Of a stretch of DNA of 38,627 nt, positions 7,210-16,344 are shown piece after piece. Both the position numbers and the translations under genes were made by a program. The notes under the pieces were generated by a model. It searched no databases. It had not been told where the DNA came from and saw only the letters and a program-made list of their open reading frames with translations. Origin of the DNA: Bacteroidetes bacterium UBA2322 (lineage in GTDB: Bacteria > Bacteroidota > Bacteroidia > Chitinophagales > UBA2359); the NCBI GenBank assembly GCA_002345145.1, contig DDVC01000158.1:1-38627 (forward strand), in the 5' to 3' direction. The stretch's first letter is position 1, and every line of letters starts with the position of its first letter.

Positions 7210-9084
7210 ATGCAAAATATATGGTCTTTTACCCGCAGATACCTTTGGGTTACTGCAATGTTTTCGCTCCTTTTTGGAGCGTGTGAGCGCTCTGTTGATG
7301 ACTTAGATGCGCCCGGTTTTCCCTCCAATCCCGATGTGTTTATTGACGGATTTAGCGGCGGACTTAATTATGCTGCTTTTGGCGGCTCAGTGCCCACTGC
7401 TTTTGATGTGGATGAAGATATTACCTACAATAACTCGGCGGCTTCTATGCGGTTTATTGTGCCCAATTTTGGCGACCCCAACGGCGCTTATGCCGGCGGC
7501 GCATACTTTACCGGCGTTCCCAGAGATTTATCGGGTTATGATGCTTTAACTTTTTGGGCTAAGGCATCACAAACAGCCTCTATCGACATTATTGGTTTTG
7601 GAAACGATTTAGGGCAATCTACCTATCAGGCTTCCATTTCCGGGTTACAACTCAATACCGGCTGGAACAAATACATCATTCCCCTGCCCGATGCCTCCAA
7701 ACTTACGGCAGAGCGCGGCATGTTGTTCTACTCCGAAGGTCCCGAAGATGGCAAGGGTTATACCTTTTGGATAGATGAGGTAAAATTTGAAAAACTTGGT
7801 ACACTGTCGCACCAAAACCCTGCCATACTTAACGGCGAAAACGTGGTAGTAGCTGCCGAAAATGAAGAAACCATTCAAATTACCGGTTTAATTTCTACCC
7901 ACAGTTTGCCAACCGGCTTAAACCTAAGTGTAAACGTTACCCACAACTATTTTACGTTTACCTCCTCCAATACTAATGTAGCAACGGTAAATGCAAGCGG
8001 AGTTGTTACCGTATTAGGTGCCGGCACCGCGGTTATTACTGCTAAACTGGGCAATATAGATGCTGCCGGTTCGCTAACCATTAACTCCGTAGGTGAGTCG
8101 GTTAAGCCTGCTGCCCCAGCGCCCACACCCACCCAACCTGCCGATAAGGTGATTTCGATGTACAGCAATGCCTACAACAATGTACCCATTGACACATGGA
8201 ATACCCGATGGCTCTACTCTACCGCCGAAGAATCTTTTATTACCATAGCCGGCGATGACGTTATCCGATACAGAAACTTAAACTTTGTGGGCATTGAGTT
8301 TACCTCACAAAAAATTAATGCTACCAATATGACCCATTTTCACTTAGATATTTGGACGCCCGATGCCACCAACCCGCCCAATAACTTTAAGGTATTGCTC
8401 ATAGACTTTGGTCCCAACAATACTTTTGGCGGTGGCGACGATACCCAGCATGAGCTAACCTTTACCGCTCCTGTCCTTACAAGCCAAAACTGGGTAAGCC
8501 TAGATATCCCCCTTTCCAATTTCAGTGGGTTGACAAACCGCGCCAATCTTGCCCAACTTGTACTATCGGGTACTATACCCAATTTGTTTTTAGACAATGT
8601 GTATTTTTACAACAACAGCGCTCCGCCACAAGTTCCTACCACCGCAGCGCCCACACCCACCCACAGCCCAGCCGATGTGCTTTCTATTTTTAGCAATGCC
8701 TACACCAATGTAGCCGGCACCGATTTTAACCCAAACTGGGGGCAAGCTACTGTGGTAACACAAGAACCCATACAAGGCAACAATACCCTCAAATACACAG
8801 GGCTCAACTACCAAGGCATACAATTGGGCAGCAACCAAAATGTATCGGATTATGCCTTCCTTCACCTCGATTTTTGGACGGCTAACTCCTCGCAACTTAA
8901 TGTGTTCCTTATCAGCCCCGGACCCATAGAAACGGCATACGCCCTGCCCGTTCCCACATCGGGCTGGGTTAGTATGGACATACCGCTATCGGCTTTTGCC
9001 CCTGTTGATTTAACCAATGTTTTTCAGTTTAAATTTGACGGCAACGGCACCATTTACCTCGACAACCTTTATTTCCGAAAGTAA
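7210..9084 (+). CDS. Multi-domain glucan-binding lipoprotein (CBM-like, Big_2, two repeated modules)
   Basis: A 624-residue lipoprotein. The signal ends in the lipobox LFGAC (Cys 25), and the residues after the Cys (ERSVDDLD) are acidic, as in Bacteroidota surface-export signals. Domain order: a galactose-binding-like beta-sandwich at about 41-195, a bacterial Ig-like Big_2 domain at about 200-290 (TSSNTNVATVNASGVVTV), a Pro/Thr linker, then two copies of a roughly 165-residue module at about 300-475 and 478-624. Each copy starts with an AAPTPT linker and contains a VISMYSNAY or VLSIFSNAY strand. The first copy has FGPNNTFGGGDDTQHE, nearly the same as in the tandem modules of the 19793-22144 protein. 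No catalytic domain is seen. It occupies the place where a SusD-like or SGBP protein would sit, so surface binding of glucan is the likely role. Confidence 0.75.
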   Translation: MQNIWSFTRRYLWVTAMFSLLFGACERSVDDLDAPGFPSNPDVFIDGFSGGLNYAAFGGSVPTAFDVDEDITYNNSAASMRFIVPNFGDPNGAYAGGAYFTGVPRDLSGYDALTFWAKASQTASIDIIGFGNDLGQSTYQASISGLQLNTGWNKYIIPLPDASKLTAERGMLFYSEGPEDGKGYTFWIDEVKFEKLGTLSHQNPAILNGENVVVAAENEETIQITGLISTHSLPTGLNLSVNVTHNYFTFTSSNTNVATVNASGVVTVLGAGTAVITAKLGNIDAAGSLTINSVGESVKPAAPAPTPTQPADKVISMYSNAYNNVPIDTWNTRWLYSTAEESFITIAGDDVIRYRNLNFVGIEFTSQKINATNMTHFHLDIWTPDATNPPNNFKVLLIDFGPNNTFGGGDDTQHELTFTAPVLTSQNWVSLDIPLSNFSGLTNRANLAQLVLSGTIPNLFLDNVYFYNNSAPPQVPTTAAPTPTHSPADVLSIFSNAYTNVAGTDFNPNWGQATVVTQEPIQGNNTLKYTGLNYQGIQLGSNQNVSDYAFLHLDFWTANSSQLNVFLISPGPIETAYALPVPTSGWVSMDIPLSAFAPVDLTNVFQFKFDGNGTIYLDNLYFRK

Positions 9085-9097
9085 AAAACACTCCACC

Positions 9098-9940
9098 ATG
9101 CAATCAATCTGTAAACTGACATTTATACAGGCAGCTACCGCCTTTTTGCTCACAGCACTCCTGTTTAGCGGTTGCAAACCCGATGATTTTCAAAAATTAG
9201 AGCCGCGCAACTGGCAATTGGTATGGAGCGACGAATTTGACGGAGAGGAAGGCGCCGCTCCCGACCCCGCCAAATGGGCTTACGATATAGGCAGAGGCGG
9301 AGACGGCTGGGGTAATCAGGAATTGCAATACTACACCAACCGCCCGCAAAACGTAAGTTTAGATGGTAACGGCAATTTACGCATTACCGCCCGACGCGAA
9401 TCTTTTGCCGGAGCAGCCTTTACCTCTGCCCGAATTAAAACACAAGGTCTGTTTGAGCAAACTTACGGACGTTTTGAGGCAAGAGTAAAAACACCTTACG
9501 GACCCGGCTTGTGGCCCGCTATATGGATGCTGGGCTCTAATATAGAAACGGTAAGCTGGCCCCAGTGCGGCGAAATAGATATTATGGAACTACGCGGTCA
9601 AAAACCCAATATCATTAACGGTTCAGTACACGGACCCGGCTATTCGGGCGGTAATGCCATTTCTAAGGCTTACGGGTTACCCAATGGCAGGTTTGATACC
9701 GATTTTTACACCTTTGCCGTAGAGTGGTTTCCGGATAGAATTGACTTTTTTGTTAATGACTACCTCTATCAGCGCATTGAGCCTGCCGATTTAACCGGTG
9801 AATGGGTTTTTAACTCCCCCTTTTTCCTCATTTTTAATGTGGCTGTTGGCGGTAATTACGTAGGTTTTCCTACGGAGGAAACCCCTTTTCCGCAAACCAT
9901 GACCATAGATTATGTTAGGGTTTACCAAGAAGCCAACTAA
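9098..9940 (+). CDS. GH16 endo-beta-1,3-glucanase (laminarinase) lipoprotein
   Basis: A 280-residue GH16 enzyme that hydrolyses internal beta-1,3-glucosidic bonds by the retaining mechanism. The motif GEIDIMELRG gives nucleophile Glu 159, helper Asp 161 and acid/base Glu 164, the beta-bulge form EIDxxE typical of laminarinases. Other family blocks are LVWSDEFDG (41-49), WGNQELQYYT (71-80) and GPGLWPAIWML (136-145). The signal has the lipobox LFSGC (Cys 26), followed by KPDDFQ, an acidic stretch compatible with surface exposure. I chose the ATG at 9098: the frame is open back to 9017, but the extra 27 residues overlap the upstream gene and would bury the signal peptide. It lies 13 nt after the binding lipoprotein and is probably cotranscribed. 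Confidence 0.92.
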   Translation: MQSICKLTFIQAATAFLLTALLFSGCKPDDFQKLEPRNWQLVWSDEFDGEEGAAPDPAKWAYDIGRGGDGWGNQELQYYTNRPQNVSLDGNGNLRITARRESFAGAAFTSARIKTQGLFEQTYGRFEARVKTPYGPGLWPAIWMLGSNIETVSWPQCGEIDIMELRGQKPNIINGSVHGPGYSGGNAISKAYGLPNGRFDTDFYTFAVEWFPDRIDFFVNDYLYQRIEPADLTGEWVFNSPFFLIFNVAVGGNYVGFPTEETPFPQTMTIDYVRVYQEAN

Positions 9941-9971
9941 TTTACCACTCTTTTTAAAATAGATATCTTTT
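9941..9971 (+). promoter_or_regulatory. Candidate internal promoter ahead of the phosphorylase
   Basis: TTTA (9941-9944), a 19-nt spacer and TATCTTTT (9964-9971) differ from the TTTG-N19-TAnnTTTG consensus by one base in each box. The predicted start falls at about 9977, exactly where the 12-bp hairpin 9977-10010 begins. The spacing is right but both boxes are imperfect. Confidence 0.4.
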
Positions 9972-9976
9972 TTATG

Positions 9977-10010
9977 GGCGGTTGCTTGTAGCCCACTGCA
10001 AGCAACCGCC
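9977..10010 (+). other. Strong intergenic hairpin between the GH16 and phosphorylase genes
   Basis: A perfect 12-bp inverted repeat, GGCGGTTGCTTG (9977-9988) and CAAGCAACCGCC (9999-10010), has a 10-nt loop. No T-run follows on either strand, so it does not look like a terminator. In an mRNA it could protect a 5' end or mark a processing site. Confidence 0.7.
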
Positions 10011-10059
10011 TACTCCAACTAAAACAAAACCTCACTCCTCTAACTAAAAGCGCAAAAAC

Positions 10060-13000
10060 GTGCCCGTAAACATTACAGCCTTTGAACAAGAAAAATGGTT
10101 TAAAATAACCAATCACCATTTGATGCGCCCATTTTTAATGAGCGTAGTAAGCCCCTCCAATCATTGGATGTTTATTGCAAGCAATGGTGGACTTACCGCC
10201 GGACGCAAAAACCCGCAGTATGCCCTCTTTCCTTATTATACCGATGACAAACTCACCGAGCTGGCAGATACTACCGGTAGTAAAACCATTTTAAGGATAG
10301 CTGCAAACGGAAATGTTTACCTGTGGGAGCCTTTCTCTGACCGAAATAACGACCGGCACACCATAACCCGAAACTTGTATAAAAACCTGCAAGGCAATAA
10401 GGTTATGTTTGAGGAAATTAACCAATCCTTAGCTTTAACTTTCCAATACCGGTGGACTACGGGCGATGAATTTGGCTTTATCAAAATAGCAGAATTACTT
10501 AACCACTCTGATAATGACTACCACATAACCGTGTTAGACGGACTCCAAAATGTGATGCCTTATGGTATAAACAGCCAACTCCAAATGACCACCAGCAATT
10601 TAGCCGATGCGTATAAGCGCACAGAGTTGGTTAAACATTCGGGTTTGGCAATTTTTGCCCTCAGCGCCATCATTGTGGATAAAGCCGAACCCAGCGAAGC
10701 ATTAAAGGCTAATTTGGCTTGGTCTTTGGGGTTGCCAAACCCCACCTATCTGCTCTCCTCCTTGCAACTGAACAATTTCAGAAACAATCAACCCATACAA
10801 GAGGAGTATGATGTAAAAGGCGAAAAAGGAGCTTATTTTATTCACGCCGAGCTGCATTTGCCGGCTAACACCTCCAAAAATTGGAAAATTATAGCCAATG
10901 TAAACCAAAATCAGGCTCAGGTAATTGCCCTCAACCACCGCATTCAATCAAATGAAAACCTAAACCGACTCATAGAAGCCGATATAGCCGCCGCCGACCA
11001 ACAGTTGCAACAATTGGTAGCCGCCGCCGATGGACTGCATTTTACCGCCGATACCTTGAAAGATGCCCGACACTACGCCAATGTACTGTTTAACATTATG
11101 CGTGGCGGCATTTTTGACCAAAATTACCAAATAGACAAAGCCGATTTTGTTGCCTACCTTGCCGGCGCTAATAAACTGCTCTACCAACAAAACCAACCTT
11201 TTGTAAACGCCCTCAAACCCTCGTTTGATAAATTTGAGTTGGACAACCTCTTACAACAATACAACAACCCCCACCTCATAAGGCTTGCCAAAGAATACCT
11301 GCCACTCAAATTTAGCCGCCGACACGGCGACCCCAGCCGCCCGTGGAACTATTTCTCTATCAATACCACCAATGAGTTAGACGGTTCAAAAGTATTAGAT
11401 TACGAGGGCAACTGGCGCGATATTTTCCAAAACTGGGAAGCCTTGGCACATGCTTATCCCGATTTTGTGGAAGGCATGATTTTTAAATTTTTAAATGCCT
11501 CTACCTTTGACGGCTACAACCCCTACCGCCTCACCAAAGGCGGATTTGACTGGGAAACCATAGAACACGATAACCCATGGTCTTATATAGGTTACTGGGG
11601 CGACCACCAAATTATTTACCTGCTCAAATTTTTGGAGTTCTTTTACCAACACAAACCCGCTGCCTTAGTAAATTTGTTTAACCATAACTATTTTGTGTAC
11701 GCCAATGTGCCCTACAAAATAAAACCTTATGCCGATATACTGAAAGACCCCAAAAATACCATTGATTTTGATGAAACGGCAGACAAAGCAATCAGGCAAA
11801 AAACAATTCAAATGGGCGCTGATGGCGCATTGTTATCCAACAGCCAAAACAACATACATCGGGTAACTTTTTTAGAAAAAATTCTGGCAACCATATTGGC
11901 TAAAATAGCCAATTTTATTCCCGAAGCCGGAATTTGGATGAACACCCAGCGCCCCGAGTGGAACGATGCCAATAACGCACTGGTAGGCAATGGTGTTTCT
12001 ATGGTTACACTGTATTATTTAAGGCGATTTTTGAAATTTTTTGAATCCGTTTTGCCCCATTCTCCTGTTTCCGGCATTCAGGTTTCCGAAGAATTGCACC
12101 ACTACTTTACCGCCATTGCTGCTGCTTTGCACACCAATGAGCATCTGCTGAACGGCAACATAAACAACCAAGCCCGAAAAAAACTGACCGATGCGCTGGG
12201 GCAGGCAGCCGGCAACTACCGAACCACCATATACAACGCCGGTTTTAGCGGACAGGTAACATTGCTAAACCTGAGCGCTATTGCCAACTTTTTGCAGGTT
12301 GCCCTGCGCTTTGTTGAACATGCCATTAAAGCAAACCGCCGACCCGACCACCTGTACCACGCCTATAACCTCATTACCATTTCCGATAGCGAAATTGCCG
12401 TATCTCATTTGGAAGAAATGCTCGAAGGGCAGGTGGCGGTCATCAGTTCCGGATTTTTAACACCCGATGAAACGCTACAATTGCTACACTCGCTCCGAAA
12501 CAGCCAATTGTATCGCCCAGACCAAAACAGTTACCTGCTGTATCCTAATAAAAAACTGCCCGGCTTTTTACAAAAAAATAATATCCCATCAGAATTGGTT
12601 CAACAATCGGAACTACTGCAACGGCTGATGGAGCATCAAAATTTTCAAATCATTAACCATGATATAGAGGGCGGCTACCATTTTAACGGAAACTTTAATA
12701 ATGCCGCCGATGTAAAAACCGCCTTAGCCAACCTGCCGCCAACTTATGAGCCCCTTGTTAAAAAAGAAACGCAAACCATTTTAAACATCTTTGAATCGGT
12801 ATTTAATCACAAAGCATTTACCGGCAGGTCGGGTACTTTTTTTGCTTACGAGGGGTTAGGTTCTATTTACTGGCACATGGTTTCTAAGCTGCATTTAGCT
12901 GTGCAGGAGGCTTGCCTAAGCGCCCTGAAACTACAAGCAGATACAGTGGTAGTAAATGCCATCATAGAGCATTACTACCAAATAGCAGAAGGCATTGGCG

Positions 13001-13470
13001 TACACAAAGACCCCCAATTATACGGCGCTTTTCCTACCGACCCCTACTCACACACGCCACTACACAAAGGCGCACAACAGCCCGGTATGACCGGACAGGT
13101 AAAAGAAGATATTTTAGTGAGTTTGGGCGAGCTGGGTGTAGCCGTAAACAATGGCAGGTTGCACTTTGAGCCCCGCCTGCTCCGAAAAAAAGAATTTCTT
13201 GACCAAGCCCAAACCATTTACTACATAAACACCCGACAGGAGCTGTTGCCCTTAACCTTAGAGCCAAACTCTATTTGTTTTACCTATTGCCAAACTCCGG
13301 TAATTTACCAATTATCAGATAAAACAGCCTTAGAAATAACCTACACCGATGGCTCTACCGCCACAAACAACAACACTACTTTAGACGAACAAACCGCCAT
13401 GCACATTTTTCAACGCACTAATGCAGTGAAAAAAATTACGGTGTTTATTCCTCAAACACAATTAAGATAA
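10060..13470 (+). CDS. Large cytoplasmic glycoside phosphorylase, GH149/GH94-like (putative beta-1,3-oligoglucan phosphorylase)
   Basis: A 1136-residue protein with no signal peptide and no membrane segment. Its size and central block fit the GH149 group of the GH94/GH149/GH161 phosphorylases: RRHGDPSRPWNYFSI (about 420-434), EGNWRDIFQNWEAL (449-462), DGYNPYR (484-490) and YIGYWGDHQIIYLLK (509-523). GH149 enzymes split beta-1,3-oligoglucosides with phosphate, giving glucose 1-phosphate. The layout would be an N-terminal beta-sandwich (about 1-290), a helical linker, an (alpha/alpha)6 catalytic barrel (about 330-1040) and a C-terminal beta domain. The start is GTG at 10060, because the next ATG lies 21 codons inside. 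The surrounding GH16, GH17 and GH30 genes and the sugar transporter strongly support a beta-1,3-glucan substrate. Family assignment is from motif memory; GH94 or GH161 are the alternatives. I do not assign the catalytic Asp. Confidence 0.7.
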   Translation: MPVNITAFEQEKWFKITNHHLMRPFLMSVVSPSNHWMFIASNGGLTAGRKNPQYALFPYYTDDKLTELADTTGSKTILRIAANGNVYLWEPFSDRNNDRHTITRNLYKNLQGNKVMFEEINQSLALTFQYRWTTGDEFGFIKIAELLNHSDNDYHITVLDGLQNVMPYGINSQLQMTTSNLADAYKRTELVKHSGLAIFALSAIIVDKAEPSEALKANLAWSLGLPNPTYLLSSLQLNNFRNNQPIQEEYDVKGEKGAYFIHAELHLPANTSKNWKIIANVNQNQAQVIALNHRIQSNENLNRLIEADIAAADQQLQQLVAAADGLHFTADTLKDARHYANVLFNIMRGGIFDQNYQIDKADFVAYLAGANKLLYQQNQPFVNALKPSFDKFELDNLLQQYNNPHLIRLAKEYLPLKFSRRHGDPSRPWNYFSINTTNELDGSKVLDYEGNWRDIFQNWEALAHAYPDFVEGMIFKFLNASTFDGYNPYRLTKGGFDWETIEHDNPWSYIGYWGDHQIIYLLKFLEFFYQHKPAALVNLFNHNYFVYANVPYKIKPYADILKDPKNTIDFDETADKAIRQKTIQMGADGALLSNSQNNIHRVTFLEKILATILAKIANFIPEAGIWMNTQRPEWNDANNALVGNGVSMVTLYYLRRFLKFFESVLPHSPVSGIQVSEELHHYFTAIAAALHTNEHLLNGNINNQARKKLTDALGQAAGNYRTTIYNAGFSGQVTLLNLSAIANFLQVALRFVEHAIKANRRPDHLYHAYNLITISDSEIAVSHLEEMLEGQVAVISSGFLTPDETLQLLHSLRNSQLYRPDQNSYLLYPNKKLPGFLQKNNIPSELVQQSELLQRLMEHQNFQIINHDIEGGYHFNGNFNNAADVKTALANLPPTYEPLVKKETQTILNIFESVFNHKAFTGRSGTFFAYEGLGSIYWHMVSKLHLAVQEACLSALKLQADTVVVNAIIEHYYQIAEGIGVHKDPQLYGAFPTDPYSHTPLHKGAQQPGMTGQVKEDILVSLGELGVAVNNGRLHFEPRLLRKKEFLDQAQTIYYINTRQELLPLTLEPNSICFTYCQTPVIYQLSDKTALEITYTDGSTATNNNTTLDEQTAMHIFQRTNAVKKITVFIPQTQLR

Positions 13471-13505
13471 AAGCCGCTTTTTCTTATTAAGAATCGGAAC
13501 ACAAA

Positions 13506-14795
13506 ATGGACAAACTGCTACCCTATATACTACTCATTGCAGCCCTTTTGCTCATTATTGCCTGCGCAAAGTACAAAAGCAATAAACCCGGCGCTGCCAA
13601 TACAACGGCTGCCGATATTTTAGGCAATCCGGCTTATCCGGCTATCAGTTATGGCGGATATAGGCAAAAATCAAGAGAGGTGCAGCCCACCATTGCCGAG
13701 CTTAAAGAAGACATGAAAATACTCTCGGCTATGGGTTTCAAATTGCTGCGCACTTACAATGTTTATTTAGCCGAAGCCTCCAATTTGCTAAAAGCCATTA
13801 CCGAACTAAAACAAGAAGACCCAAAGTTTGAAATGTACCTGATGCTGGGCGCTTGGATAGACTGCAAAAATGCTTGGACAGAACTGCCGCCCAACCACAA
13901 CGAGGAAAGTGAAAAAAACGCCGCCGAAATTGACCGAGCCGTAGCCTTAGCCAAACAGTATCCCGATATAGTGAAAATTATAGCCGTTGGCAACGAGGCT
14001 ATGGTAAAATGGGCTGCACATTATTACGTACAACCCGATGTTATCCTGAAATGGGTAAACCACCTCCAAAGCCTAAAAGCAACGGGCGAACTGCCCAAAG
14101 AACTCTGGATTACCAGCTCCGACAACTTTGCCTCATGGGGCGGTGGCGATGCCGAATACCATGTAGAAGCGCTGAACCAACTGATTAAAGCTGTGGACTT
14201 TATATCGATGCACACCTACCCCATGCACGATACGCACTACAATTACCATTTTTGGGTATTGCCCGAAAACGAAGACTCCTTAACCAACTTGCAAAAAACA
14301 GAGGCTGCCATGCTTAGGGCAAGAGATTATGCTGTTGGCCAGTATGAAAGCGTGGTGGCATACATGAAAAGTTTAAACGTGGATAAACCTGTTCATATAG
14401 GCGAAACCGGCTGGGCTACCCAATCTAATGAGCGATACGGTAAAAAAGGCTCGCGCGCTACCGATGAGTACAAATCGGGCAGGTATTACCAACTCATGCA
14501 AGAGTGGACCAAAAAGGCGGGTTTAACCTGTTTTTATTTTGAAGCCTTTGATGAGCAATGGAAAGATGCCAAAAATCCGGGCGGCTCTGAAAACCATTTC
14601 GGGCTCATCAATTTGCAATCGCAAGCCAAGTACCCCATTTGGGATTTGGTAAACAACGGAACCCTTAAAGGGCTAACCCGAGATGGTAAACCCATTACCA
14701 AAACCTACAACGGCAACTTAGACTCGCTGCTGAGTGAGGTGAATGCGCCCCCTACCGCTGCCGAAATGGAAAAACTGCATCACCACCACCATTAA
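13506..14795 (+). CDS. GH17 beta-1,3-glucanase lipoprotein
   Basis: A 429-residue GH17 (clan GH-A) enzyme acting on beta-1,3-glucan. It has a lipoprotein signal with lipobox LIIAC (Cys 20). The next residues (AKYKSNKPG) are basic, which argues against surface export and for an inner-leaflet, periplasmic position. The acid/base is Glu 164 in AVGNEAM and the nucleophile Glu 300 in HIGETGWAT. ISYGGYR (48-54), ISMHTYPM (233-240) and YFEAFDEQWK near 345 are usual GH17 blocks. The C-terminus ends in five consecutive His residues, an unusual natural tail. The gene is 35 nt after the phosphorylase and 14 nt before the GH30 gene, in the same operon. Confidence 0.9.
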   Translation: MDKLLPYILLIAALLLIIACAKYKSNKPGAANTTAADILGNPAYPAISYGGYRQKSREVQPTIAELKEDMKILSAMGFKLLRTYNVYLAEASNLLKAITELKQEDPKFEMYLMLGAWIDCKNAWTELPPNHNEESEKNAAEIDRAVALAKQYPDIVKIIAVGNEAMVKWAAHYYVQPDVILKWVNHLQSLKATGELPKELWITSSDNFASWGGGDAEYHVEALNQLIKAVDFISMHTYPMHDTHYNYHFWVLPENEDSLTNLQKTEAAMLRARDYAVGQYESVVAYMKSLNVDKPVHIGETGWATQSNERYGKKGSRATDEYKSGRYYQLMQEWTKKAGLTCFYFEAFDEQWKDAKNPGGSENHFGLINLQSQAKYPIWDLVNNGTLKGLTRDGKPITKTYNGNLDSLLSEVNAPPTAAEMEKLHHHHH

Positions 14796-14809
14796 ACACC
14801 CGTTATGCC

Positions 14810-16321
14810 ATGAAACTACTCTTTGCCCTTACTTTTTTTCTGTTTGCAGCATGGTTGCTAATGGTGCGCTTTACCTACCCCACCCGGCACGAAATAACCG
14901 TTTTTGAAACATCGGAAAGCGGCAACCGCCTCACACCCATAACCAAGTTTGCCCACACTGCCCAAAAGGCAAAAATACAAATCCTTCCTAACCAAAAATA
15001 CCAAACCATTACCGGTTTTGGTGGCTCGTTTACCGAAGCCTCTGCCACCGTACTCAACCAACTAAGTACAGCAAACCGACAAAAGGTGATAGAAGCCTAT
15101 TTTGGCGAATCGGGAGCTAAATACTCCTTAACCCGAACCCATATCAACTCCTGCGATTTTTCAGTGGGTAATTATTCCTTTGCCCCCATTGCTGCCGACA
15201 CGCTTTTGGAACATTTCTCTATTGCCGAAGACCTAAACGACCTTATCCCACTCATAAAAGATGCCCGCGCAGTATCAAAAGATGGCTTTAAAATTATTGC
15301 CTCGCCCTGGACAGCGCCACCCTGGATGAAAGACAACCAAAGCTGGCGCGGCGGAAAACTGCTGCCGCAGTACTACCCCACCTGGGCTTTGTTTTTTGCC
15401 AAATACCTGCAAGCCTACCGCGCACAAGGCATTGATATATGGGGCATAACCGTAGAAAACGAACCCCTCGGAAACGACAGCAACTGGGAGAGTATGCACT
15501 TTACCCCGCAAGAAATGAACCTTTTTGTTAAAAACCATTTGGGTCCTACCCTGCAAGCACACAAAGAAGAGGTAAAAATTTTGGGCTACGACCAAAACCG
15601 AGACGAGGAACTCAAAGAATGGGTTGATGCCATGTATGATGATGCCGAAGCAGCCCGATACTTTGCCGGCACCGCCTTGCATTGGTACGGCAGTACGGTT
15701 GATTACTTTCCTCACACCCTCCAATACGCCTACAACAAAGCGCCCGATAAACACCTCATTCAAACCGAAGCCTGCATAGATGCCCAAGTACCCCGATGGA
15801 AAGACGATGCTTGGTACTGGTCAAAAGAAGCTACCGACTGGGGCTGGGACTGGGCGCCGCCCGAAAAAAAACACCTCCACCCTAAGTACGTGCCGGTTTT
15901 TAGATATGCCCGCGATATTATTGGCTGCCTTAATAACCACGTAGATGGCTGGATAGACTGGAACATGGCGCTAAACAAGCAAGGCGGACCCAACTGGGCA
16001 AAAAACTGGTGCATTGCCCCCGTTATTGCAGACCCCGATGCCGATGAAGTATATTTTACCCCATTATTCTACACCATGGCTCATTTTAGTAGGTTTATAC
16101 GACCCGGCGCAATAAGAATAGGCTTTACCAATACCGATGATGAAATTATGGTTACCGCCGCCCTTAACCCCGATAATACCATAGCCGTAGTACTGTTTAA
16201 CCCCACCCCCAAACCAAAAAGCATTCAACTTGCAGTATCAGGAAAAAATACCACACTCTCTATAAGTGGCAAGGCAATACAAACCGTTGTATTTGCAAAC
16301 AATAACAACAGCTCCAAATAG
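14810..16321 (+). CDS. GH30 beta-glucanase/beta-glucosidase (putative beta-1,6-glucan debranching)
   Basis: A 503-residue GH30 enzyme. ITGFGGSFTEASA (67-79) is the family opening. ITVENEPLG has the acid/base Glu 218, and LIQTEACID has the nucleophile Glu 320. The last 80 or so residues form the usual beta-sandwich that completes GH30. It starts with one hydrophobic segment (about 3-20) without a lipobox, so it is either cleaved and periplasmic or anchored in the inner membrane. GH30 members in laminarin systems remove beta-1,6-linked glucose branches, and the presence of GH16 and GH17 beside it makes this the likely role. Glucosylceramidase-type names are family labels and do not fit the context. 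It lies 14 nt after the GH17 gene and 23 nt before the transporter. Confidence 0.9.
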   Translation: MKLLFALTFFLFAAWLLMVRFTYPTRHEITVFETSESGNRLTPITKFAHTAQKAKIQILPNQKYQTITGFGGSFTEASATVLNQLSTANRQKVIEAYFGESGAKYSLTRTHINSCDFSVGNYSFAPIAADTLLEHFSIAEDLNDLIPLIKDARAVSKDGFKIIASPWTAPPWMKDNQSWRGGKLLPQYYPTWALFFAKYLQAYRAQGIDIWGITVENEPLGNDSNWESMHFTPQEMNLFVKNHLGPTLQAHKEEVKILGYDQNRDEELKEWVDAMYDDAEAARYFAGTALHWYGSTVDYFPHTLQYAYNKAPDKHLIQTEACIDAQVPRWKDDAWYWSKEATDWGWDWAPPEKKHLHPKYVPVFRYARDIIGCLNNHVDGWIDWNMALNKQGGPNWAKNWCIAPVIADPDADEVYFTPLFYTMAHFSRFIRPGAIRIGFTNTDDEIMVTAALNPDNTIAVVLFNPTPKPKSIQLAVSGKNTTLSISGKAIQTVVFANNNNSSK

Positions 16322-16344
16322 CAAACACTTAAACCAACTACATT

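Noticed and set aside
9017..9097. 27-codon N-terminal extension of the GH16 enzyme
   Set aside because: It overlaps the end of the upstream gene and would place the lipoprotein signal inside the protein.
15275..15787. 170-codon minus-strand frame inside the GH30 gene
   Set aside because: Antisense shadow. The plus-strand frame has intact GH30 catalytic motifs.
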